NCBI RefSeq assembly: GCF_000588875.1
Contig: NZ_JEMV01000004.1
Location: 59,928 to 123,927, forward strand
Reading direction: 5' to 3'
Source: Sphingobium sp. Ant17
GTDB taxonomy: Bacteria; Pseudomonadota; Alphaproteobacteria; Sphingomonadales; Sphingomonadaceae
Length of the DNA stretch: 64,000 bases
Both the position numbers and the translations under genes were made by a program. The stretch's first letter is position 1, and each line of letters begins with the position of its first letter. Below the pieces are notes generated by a model, which made no database searches, was not told where the DNA came from, and saw only the letters and a program-made list of their open reading frames with translations. Shown one piece after another: positions 43,615 to 51,380 of the stretch.

Positions 43615-45527
43615 TCAGCGTAGTAGGGCCGCGTCACCCCAACTGACGGGCAGCATTTCGCCCGGAACCCCGTCATCGGCTTGCGCGACCATCTCGATGA
43701 GGCGACGCCTTTTACATCGACGGCAATCGGCGTTGGCGTTTCGCCGCGGCGAACTACCGGCGTGCGCGTCAGCAGCTTGCCGTCGCCATAGACAGCGAAG
43801 CGGACGCCATGGCGCGAGTCCGCTGCACTGTCATCCACCCCAACCATGGCAGTCAGGCGGCCATAGCCCTTGTTCCGAATTTCCAGTCGTGAATTCGCAA
43901 GCACGCCAATGCCGGACGCATAGGTCTTGCCAGCGATCGCGAGCGGCTGGTTATAGGGGGTCGCATCGGGCTGCGCGCCGCCCCAACCCGCATAGATGGG
44001 ACGTTCGCCCAGCCCGCGCGTGCTGCGCCAGCCGGGAATGGAGCGGAAGATCGTGGGATCAGGCGCAGGGGCGGTAACCCCATCGACGGCCGGGTTGATA
44101 TTGCCAGGTTGCTCCGAAAGATAAAGACCGTCCGCTAGGGTCCGATCGCCCTTGGCCATGAAGACAAGCGTCTGTCGTGGCGCAACCTTCAAGGCTTGCT
44201 CCCCGGTAAAGCGGCTCTGTTCGCCCGTCCAAAGGTCGGTCAAAGCCACGGCCTGGTCTTCGCGGAATTTGAGATGACCGGCCGTCAGCATGGCATCGAC
44301 CGGCGCGAGGCCCCGGTTGAACAGCGCGACCGCCTTGTCGCCATTGGCCAATGTCTTGACCAATATCTGCAGTGAATCGCTGTCGAAGGCGACAATGGCC
44401 TGATGACCCGCGGGATCCTGATTGATGGCGATCAGGTTAGCATTGCCGAAAATATCCATCAAGGATTGCGGGGTCTTGCGTAGGTCCGCGCCGATCAGCA
44501 GCGGGGCGTTCATCATCGCCCAGAGCGCAAAATGCGATCGCGCATCGGTCAGATGCTCGGCGTCGAAATCGCCCTGACCGATGAACAGCATGTCGGGATC
44601 GTTCCAAGACCCCGGATGGGCATAGAGCGCTCGGCGTACTGCGCTGTCATAGTTCGTCAGCATCCGCGCCCAATGGGGCGTAATATCGTCGCTGGTGCGG
44701 GAGCTATTGCCATAATCCTTGCCCCAGGCGCGCACATTGGCGCTACCCCACACGCAGAGCGAGAGCAGATAGTCATTGTCCGGGTTATGACGGGTAAGCG
44801 ACTGGTTGATCTGGCTGAACAGTCCCTGCACCGCGGGAACATCCGAGCGGGTGACCGACGCCTGGTCGATCAGGGGCGCGAGCATGCGATATTTACCGGA
44901 TTTCACTGGTGCGCTGCCCTCGCCGAAGGCCCGGATGCCGCATCCGTCCACTTTGATGAGATCGAAACCCCAATCGGCGAAGAAGAGGCGAATATCCTGA
45001 TCGATATGGCCATAAAGACCGACCTCGCGTTCAGCGATCGATCCTTCGGGCAATTGGGCTTCGCCGGTCGAATAGGCCTGCGAACAGCTATTGCGGCCAA
45101 GGTCCGAATAGATGCCTGCCTTGAACCCCATGGCATGGAGCTTGTCGGTCAGGGGACGGAAAGACGGGTCGCCCTTGCCCGCGCGCAAGGACGATGGGAA
45201 TTTCTCCGAACGGATCAGCAATTTGCCGTCATTCGTCCGGCGCTTGAGCCACCAACCGTCGTCGATATTGATATATTGATAGCCCTTCTTGGCGAGGCCG
45301 CTGTCGATGATCCGCTGCGCTGATCCGAGCAGCTTTTCCTCATCGATCTCGGTGAAGAAGGCGTTCCAGCTGTTCCACCCCATGGGCGGCAGGGCGGCGC
45401 TGCCTCCCTGATAGGCGCTCCAACGGCCTTGCGGCGCGAGCGGATCGGCGGTCTGGGCAGACAGGCTGGTGCTGGCCGCCAGGGCAGTGAGGCCGAGCAG
45501 CAAGCCCCGGACGTAAACCTTCGTCAT
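43615..45527 (-). CDS. GH27 alpha-galactosidase with NPCBM domain (frameshift near the 3' end)
   Basis: Signal peptide (MTKVYVRGLLLGLTALAAST), GH27 barrel with LPPMGWNSWNAFFTEIDEEK, YQYINIDDGWWLKRR, the nucleophile in FDLIKVDGCGIRAFGEG and acid/base in NSSRTSDDITPHW, a C-terminal beta domain, and an NPCBM carbohydrate-binding domain (YAGWGGAQPDATPYNQPLAI, YASGIGVLANSRLEIRNKGY, AMVGVDDSA). At about 43699 a one-base C loss (TC for TCC) shifts the frame. The repaired end reads ASIEMVAQADDG to SWGDAALLR, stopping at 43615; unrepaired the frame runs to 43590 with unrelated residues. Its ATG overlaps the GH95 stop (TGATG), so it is last in the GH43-GH43-GH95-GH27 operon. Removing alpha-galactose from side chains is the probable task. 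Confidence 0.88.
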
Positions 45528-47863
45528 CAGGCAAAATCTCCATCTTCAAGCATGAGGGCGCGTCCGGCCTTGAGCGATACCGTCGCACGACGACCACCGA
45601 CCCTTATGGTCCTTTGGCCGTCCATGTCGGGGTGCAGCGTGACGCGCGTGAGCCGCCCATCGCGCCAGGCGAGATCGACGCCGCACCGTCCGCGCGCGCG
45701 CAGTCCGGTGACACGTCCTTCCGGCCATGCGCTTGGCAAAGCGGGCAGCAGGTCGATGACGTCGTCACGGCTATGGAGCAGCATTTCGACGATCCCGGCC
45801 GTTCCGCCGAAATTACCGTCGATCTGAAAGGGCGGGTGGGCGTCGAACATATTGGGATAGCTGTGATCGGGGCCGAGCAGGTAGCCCAATATGCGATGGG
45901 CATGATCGCCATCGCGCAACCGCGCCCATAGGGTGATACGCCATGCCGTTGCCCAGCCGGTCGCCCGATCGCCCCGAATTTCCAGCGTCCGGCGCGCCGC
46001 GGCGGCCAATTCTGGTGTATCCTCAACGCTGATCTGGTGCGAGGGATAAAGCCCATAGAGATGAGAGACATGGCGATGATCCTGTTCGGGCGCATCGACG
46101 TCCCAATCCTCCCGCCATTCCTGCAACTGTCCTTGTCGGCCAACCTGATAAGGCGCAAGGCGCGATCGGGCCGCCTCCAGTTCCTCCACGAAGCTAGCAT
46201 CCACATTCAGAATTTGCGCGGCCGCGATCGTCTGACTGAACAGGTCGCGCAGGATCGCCATGTCCATGGTCGGCCCGGCGCAGAGGGTGCCGCCATGACC
46301 ATGCGGATTTTCCGGGCTCATCGACGGGTTGGTGACGAGGTAGCCGGTCTTTGGTTCTGGCTGCAACGTATCGAGGAAGAAGCGGGCGGCTCCGGCCATC
46401 AGCGGATAGATGGAGGTCAGGAATGCGCGATCCCGGCCATAATCATAATGATCCCACAAATGTGTGCAGAGCCATGCGCCGCCCGTCGGCCATAGCCCGA
46501 ACTGCGCGCCGTCGATCGGCGCGCTGGCGCGCCAGATGTCGGTATTATGATGCGCGACCCAGCCGCGGGCGCCATACATGGTCGCCGCGGTGCGCGCGCC
46601 GGTGACAGCGAGGTCGCGGACCATATCGACCAGCGGTGTGACGCACTCACCCAGATGCGTGGTCTCGGCAGGCCAATGATTCATCTCGGTATTGACGTTG
46701 ATCGTATATTTCGACCCCCAGGGCGGGCTGAGGCTATCGTTCCACAGGCCTTGCAGATTGGCAGGCTGGCCACCCGGCCGTGACGAAGAGATCAGCAGGT
46801 AGCGACCATATTGGAAATAGAGCGCTGCAAGCGCCGGGTCGTCCTGGGTCGGCGACGCGGCAATGCGCTTGTCGGTCGGCAGGTCTGCGGCGGCCGATCG
46901 GCCAAGGTCGATCGACACGCGGCGAAAGAGCCGCCGATGCGCGTCGGTTGTATCCGCCGCGACCCGCGCAAAGGAATAGCCGCGCACGCGACCCAGCGTG
47001 GCTTGGGTCGCGGCGACGGGATCGCCGCTGACATCGTCGAAGCGGCGATAGCTGGTCGCCATGGCGATCATCAGCGTGACCGCATCGGCACCGCGCACCA
47101 GCAATTTGCCGCCTGCACCTGGCTCGATCCGCCCGCCCTCTACCGAAGCGGACAAGCGGGCGGCGAACTGCAAGCCGCCCTTTATGCCTGCGGCATCGCT
47201 ATTGCGGCCGGTCATCAACAGGCTTGCCGATCCATCGGCCTCAACCGCGACGATTTTGTGCGGGGACGCCAGGCCGATATCGACGTTGAGCTGTCCTTCG
47301 CCCGATGCCGTCAGACGCATTACGATGACCTGATCGCCTGCCGACGCAATCACCTGGCGCTGATGATCGATGCCATCGGCGGTAAATCGGGTGGTTGCCA
47401 TGGCGCTGTCCAGATCCAGGCTGCGCCGATAGTTAGACGTCTGCCCCAGGCTGGGAAATCGAGCATGAGATCGCAAAAGGCTGATAGGGCATTTGCGTGG
47501 ATGGTCTGGCGAGGACGGCGTCGTTCGCCAGGGCTTCGGCCTCGGCAATCTTGCCTTCGAAGATCAACGCGCGGACTTTGGATAGCGCGGCCCGCGCCGC
47601 AGGGTTGACAGGGTCATAGGGCTGGCCCGCCCATAGGGTGGACTCGTTGAGTTGCAATCGTTCCTGGCGGATACCACCAAAGACCATCGCGCCCATTCGT
47701 CCGTTGCCGACAGGCAGCGCCTCCGTCCACACCGATGCGGGCTGTTCATACCAGAGCATAAGAGGTGAGGGCGGGCGAGCGACTGCCCACGCGCGCGCGC
47801 GGTTGAGAGGGCAGCGGTGCCCGCTGCTATCGCCGCAACGCTCTCGCGACGGCTGAATTTCAT
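45527..47863 (-). pseudogene. GH95 alpha-L-fucosidase-type enzyme, three frameshifts
   Basis: The enzyme begins MKFSRRESVAAIAAGTAALS at 47863 (Tat-like signal). An N-terminal beta-sandwich (LMLWYEQPASVWTEALPVGN, LQLNESTLWAGQPYDP) leads to the barrel: GGQPANLQGLWNDSLSPPWG, NVNTEMNHWPAETTHLGECV (Asn pair), LQEWREDWDVDAPEQDHRHV with the general-acid Glu, and FDAHPPFQIDGNFGGTAGIV with the Asp of this inverting family. Three one-base losses interrupt the N-terminal third: near 47770 (QSLARP to PSPLMLWY), 47474 (PYQPFGDLMLDF) and 47454 (FPSLGQTSNYRR); all are at G or C runs. Repaired length is about 780 residues, normal for GH95. ATGA overlap with the upstream GH43 and TGATG overlap with GH27 show tight coupling. 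Substrates in the family include alpha-1,2-fucosyl and alpha-L-galactosyl xyloglucan units. Confidence 0.87.
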
Positions 47864-49434
47864 GGCCTTGCTTCCTCCACCGTTTCGGGCAAGGGCGACA
47901 GGGTGAAGCTGTCGATATCGATATAGCCGCCGTCCGGCCGCGCATTATAGCAGGAAAGGGCGAATTGCTGCCCCTGGAACGTGCCGGTGCGCCAGTCGAA
48001 TTTCAGCGGGAAATGATCCCCTACGCCAATCCATTTTCTTCCGTCCCGGCTGTAGGCGACGCGGCCCTCGTCACGGACGAAGTCCATGTCGGTGCGCAGC
48101 CAGAGCGTCTGGCCTGACACGGGCACGGATGCGACGCGGGTTTCGGTGCGGGGGCCATCCTCCGTGGAATCGGTCACCATCATCGTCAGGGCGCGGCGAC
48201 CCTTGTCGCTTCCGACGATCGACAATTGCGCGCTGATCTTGCCGAAGGTGCCAACACCGCACATATCGCCTGGGCGCAACCCGCGCACGTCCACTTTGAC
48301 GATAGCGCGGCTGCCCGGCCCCTGCCCCTTTTGCGTCAGCGTATTGCGTGCCGTCCACAGCCGGTCGGCCTGGGTTGCGTGAAGCCGCAGGAAGCCGGGC
48401 CGTTCGCGCAAAGACCAGCGGCGGTCATCGGGATTATGGTTCCATTGCCATTGCAGGCCCAATGTCGATGCGGAAAAATCATCCGATGCGGGCGGTTCGG
48501 CAAAGGGGTGGCCCATGATCGGCTTGGGCGCGCGGTCGGGTACGCGGCCCGGTGCGTCGGGCGTGCCCCATATCGGCCAGTCGTCCTGCCAATATACCGG
48601 GCTGATATTGGTCATCCGGCCGATCGATCCGGCATCGACCATGACAAAGCCGGCCCATTCGCCATTGGCCAGATCAACCAATGCGCCCTGATGGCCGCCG
48701 CTGGTGTCGTCGATCTGCGGACGGGTCTCCCACGGTCCCTGCAAGCTGCGCGCCCGCGAGACGCTCAGCGCCAGTTTGGAAGGGAGCGCGTTGAAAAGAT
48801 AATACCAGCCCGCGCGCTTGATGATCTTCGATCCTTCCGCGCCTTTGTTATAATGGATGACCTTGGACGCCGTAATCTTGGTGACGTCCTCGTTCATCGT
48901 CAGCAATGTCACTGTGCCGTCCGTCCCGATCGACGTCATCAGATAGGCTTGGCCATCATCCTCGAAGAACAGCGCCGGGTCGAAAGCGTGGCGATCCAGT
49001 TCGGTATAGGTCCAGGGGCCGGTCGGGCTGTTCGCGCGATAAATGCGCGTGTTGAGCCCGATCGGACTGACGGCCACATAAAAAGTGCCTTTGTGATGGC
49101 GCATGCTGGCCGCGAAGAAGCCCCGGCGATAATCGCCGCCATCGCTCAGATCATAGCGGGGGTTGCCCTCTAGCCGGTCCATGAGATGGCCGGCAATCTG
49201 CCAGTTCACCAGATCCTTCGAATGAAGGATGGTCATGCCCGGCGCATTGGCGAAGGTCGTGGTGATGAAGTAGAAATCCTCGCCGACGCGAATGATGTCG
49301 GGATCGGGATAGTCGGCGAAGAGGACGGGATTGCGATAGGTGCCATCGCCCTGGTCCGCGCGCCAGACTTGCGCGGGCAGGGTGGTGGCGGCCAGCGACA
49401 GTCCCAGCAGGGCGATGGATGACTTGATGGTCAT
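47860..49434 (-). CDS. GH43 glycosidase with C-terminal beta-sandwich (first of two)
   Basis: 524 residues with a signal peptide (MTIKSSIALLGLSLAATTLP). The propeller has its acids in LFADYPDPDIIRVGEDFYFI, HAFDPALFFEDDGQAYLMTS and KGAEGSKIIKRAGWYYLFNA. A concanavalin-like C-terminal domain follows (LGLQWQWNHNPDDRRWSLRE to FQGQQFALSCYNARPDGGYI), as in beta-xylosidase/arabinofuranosidase GH43 subfamilies with the C2 domain. Its stop overlaps the GH95 start (ATGA), and it follows the other GH43 by 12 bases: second gene of the operon starting at 51117. Arabinose or xylose removal from hemicellulose side chains is expected. Confidence 0.9.
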   Translation of the reverse strand: MTIKSSIALLGLSLAATTLPAQVWRADQGDGTYRNPVLFADYPDPDIIRVGEDFYFITTTFANAPGMTILHSKDLVNWQIAGHLMDRLEGNPRYDLSDGGDYRRGFFAASMRHHKGTFYVAVSPIGLNTRIYRANSPTGPWTYTELDRHAFDPALFFEDDGQAYLMTSIGTDGTVTLLTMNEDVTKITASKVIHYNKGAEGSKIIKRAGWYYLFNALPSKLALSVSRARSLQGPWETRPQIDDTSGGHQGALVDLANGEWAGFVMVDAGSIGRMTNISPVYWQDDWPIWGTPDAPGRVPDRAPKPIMGHPFAEPPASDDFSASTLGLQWQWNHNPDDRRWSLRERPGFLRLHATQADRLWTARNTLTQKGQGPGSRAIVKVDVRGLRPGDMCGVGTFGKISAQLSIVGSDKGRRALTMMVTDSTEDGPRTETRVASVPVSGQTLWLRTDMDFVRDEGRVAYSRDGRKWIGVGDHFPLKFDWRTGTFQGQQFALSCYNARPDGGYIDIDSFTLSPLPETVEEARP

Positions 49435-49446
49435 GAGACGCCCTTT

Positions 49447-51117
49447 TCAGGATGCAGGGGTGTAGCGATAGGGACCGACGACAGTCCCGACGAACCCCCC
49501 TGCTTTGCGCGTGCTCAGTAGCGTCGCGTCCAGATCGGACTTGAGCGTCGCCCGTTTTCCGTCCACTTCATAGTCGAACGCCATCTTGCCACCATCGGCG
49601 CGGATGGTGAGCGTTATCGGGCCGGGGGCGGTCAGCGGTGCGGAGGCGACCAGCATATCGGTATCGGCATTGTCGCGGGACGTCAGCGCGATCATCTTTT
49701 TACCGCCAACCTGAGTAATGCCGAACACTATATGGCTGCGGTCGCTCTGGATTGCGGCCAGCCCGGCGGTGTCGCCATCCTTTTCCGGGGTAAAGCGAAG
49801 GGTCGTGGACATAGTGGCGATAGCATGCTGCTGCCGCCGTCCGACGAAGGCCGGAACTCCGTTCAGATCGCCGAGCGGTGTGCTACTTTCCAATTCCAGT
49901 GCGCCGTTGGTCACGCGATAGAAGGGTTGGTGGGGCGTGCGGATGCCGATCCACTGCATCGCCAGACGATCGCCGTCGAAATCATCGGTGTAGGTGAAGT
50001 TGCCGCTCATCGGCAGCGCAGGGCGAGGCTGGGCGGGCAGGTCAGGCACCTTGCCGACATGGGGTATCTTTTCGCCACGGGGCAGAATGATCGGCCAGCC
50101 ATTTTTCCATGTTACGGGCAGCAGGAAGGTTTCACGCCCGATATTGTAGAAGTCGCCCTCATAGGGGCGCACCGCCAGGAAGGTCGCCCACCAGTCCCCC
50201 TTTTGCGTCTGGATCAACTTGGCGTGGCCGGCGGACCCAATCGGATTGGGCCGGTTGGGGTCCATATCCCGCTGGGTGAGAATGGGATTGTCCGCATAGG
50301 GGAGATAGGGGCCGCGCAGTTTCTTCGATCGCAGCACGACCTGGGAATGATTGACGCTGGTGCCGCCCTCGGCTGCAGTCAGATAATAATAGCCATCCTT
50401 GCGGAAAATATGCGGCCCTTCGATCCAGACTGGCTTCTTGCTGATGTCGACGCCGCCATTCACGAGCTGGGTGCTGGGGCCAACCATCTTGCCAGCGCGC
50501 CAGTCATATTCCTGAATCCAGATGGCGCGATGCCCGTCATAGCGGGGCGGTTCATCGGGCGCGCGGTTGTTGACGATATAAGCCTTGTCGCCCTCCCAAT
50601 AGATGGACGGGTCGATCCCCTCGAAGGGCAACCAGATGGGGTCGGACCACGGACCGGCCGGATCAGTGGCAGTGATGACGAAGTTGTTGCGGCAAGCGAC
50701 GCAGGTATTGACGATGTAGAAGACGCCATCATGCCAACTGATGTCTGGCGCAAAGACGGCTTCCGACGTGCGGCGGCCGGTAAAATCGAGCTGGCTCGGC
50801 CGGACAATCGCATTGCCGATCTGGACCCAGTTCACCAGATCCTTCGACTTGAAGATCGGCAGGCCGGGGAAATGGGCGAAGGAGGAATTGACGAGATAAT
50901 AGTCGTCGCCCACGCGGGTAATGGTCGGATCGGGATAATAGCCCGACAATATGGGATTGATATATTCGCCTGGTCCGGCCTTCACTTGCTCGATCGACTG
51001 GCCGTCATAGGTGAAGCGCTCGAAGCGTGCTGGCTCGGCCTGCGCCGCCGTGCTGGATAGTGCCAATGCGGCAAATGGCAGCAGCCGACCCATTATTCCC
51101 AGGCCAATATGCATCAA
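49447..51117 (-). CDS. GH43 glycosidase with C-terminal beta-sandwich (second of two, operon leader)
   Basis: 556 residues; signal peptide MMHIGLGIMGRLLPFAALAL to about AQAEP. Catalytic acids are in SGYYPDPTITRVGDDYYLVN, FEGIDPSIYWEGDKAYIVNN and KPVWIEGPHIFRKDGYYYLT. VFAPDISWHDGVFYIVNTCV and SAGHAKLIQTQKGDWWATFL are characteristic of GH43 beta-xylosidases/arabinofuranosidases. The second half is a beta-sandwich (FTYTDDFDGDRLAMQWIGIR to AGLAAIQSDRSHIVFGITQV). Closest to subfamilies active on xylo- or arabino-oligosaccharides. It leads the operon GH43-GH43-GH95-GH27 behind operator A5. GAGGAGAGG precedes the ATG. Confidence 0.9.
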   Translation of the reverse strand: MMHIGLGIMGRLLPFAALALSSTAAQAEPARFERFTYDGQSIEQVKAGPGEYINPILSGYYPDPTITRVGDDYYLVNSSFAHFPGLPIFKSKDLVNWVQIGNAIVRPSQLDFTGRRTSEAVFAPDISWHDGVFYIVNTCVACRNNFVITATDPAGPWSDPIWLPFEGIDPSIYWEGDKAYIVNNRAPDEPPRYDGHRAIWIQEYDWRAGKMVGPSTQLVNGGVDISKKPVWIEGPHIFRKDGYYYLTAAEGGTSVNHSQVVLRSKKLRGPYLPYADNPILTQRDMDPNRPNPIGSAGHAKLIQTQKGDWWATFLAVRPYEGDFYNIGRETFLLPVTWKNGWPIILPRGEKIPHVGKVPDLPAQPRPALPMSGNFTYTDDFDGDRLAMQWIGIRTPHQPFYRVTNGALELESSTPLGDLNGVPAFVGRRQQHAIATMSTTLRFTPEKDGDTAGLAAIQSDRSHIVFGITQVGGKKMIALTSRDNADTDMLVASAPLTAPGPITLTIRADGGKMAFDYEVDGKRATLKSDLDATLLSTRKAGGFVGTVVGPYRYTPAS

Positions 51118-51193
51118 TCCCTCTCCTCATTCTATCCAACGCGGCATGACGGAGTGGACGCCTTGAAACGTCTCACGCCATCGCTTCGATATG

Positions 51194-51207
51194 TGATAGC
51201 GCTAACA
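51194..51207. promoter_or_regulatory. LacI-type operator A5 (before the GH43-GH43-GH95-GH27 operon)
   Basis: TGATAGCGCTAACA, 76 bases before the first GH43 ATG. Full match to TGRTAGCGCTAWCA and the reference example of the class. Confidence 0.65.
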
Positions 51208-51297
51208 TATGTCGTTGTCGACCCGCTTGCGCGAGACGGTTTGACCCGGTGAGCCGACCGCAGGCGCCGGGTTTTCGCGTGCCCAACATCAAATATC

Positions 51298-51331
51298 AAA
51301 AAAGGCCCGCCTCCTGGTGAAGAAGCGGGCC
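51298..51331 (-). terminator. Rho-independent terminator of the 51-kb GH3 gene
   Basis: GGCCCGC (51304-51310) pairs with GCGGGCC (51325-51331); on the minus strand six Ts follow directly. It lies about 50 bases after the GH3 stop codon and separates it from the GH43 operon. Confidence 0.9.
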
Positions 51332-51380
51332 ATTTCGCGATGCCGTTTACGGCTTCAGCGTCTCGCGGCGATTCGCAGCC

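Noticed and set aside
49732..51060. 442-codon plus-strand frame opposite GH43
   Set aside because: Antisense shadow without motif or ribosome site.
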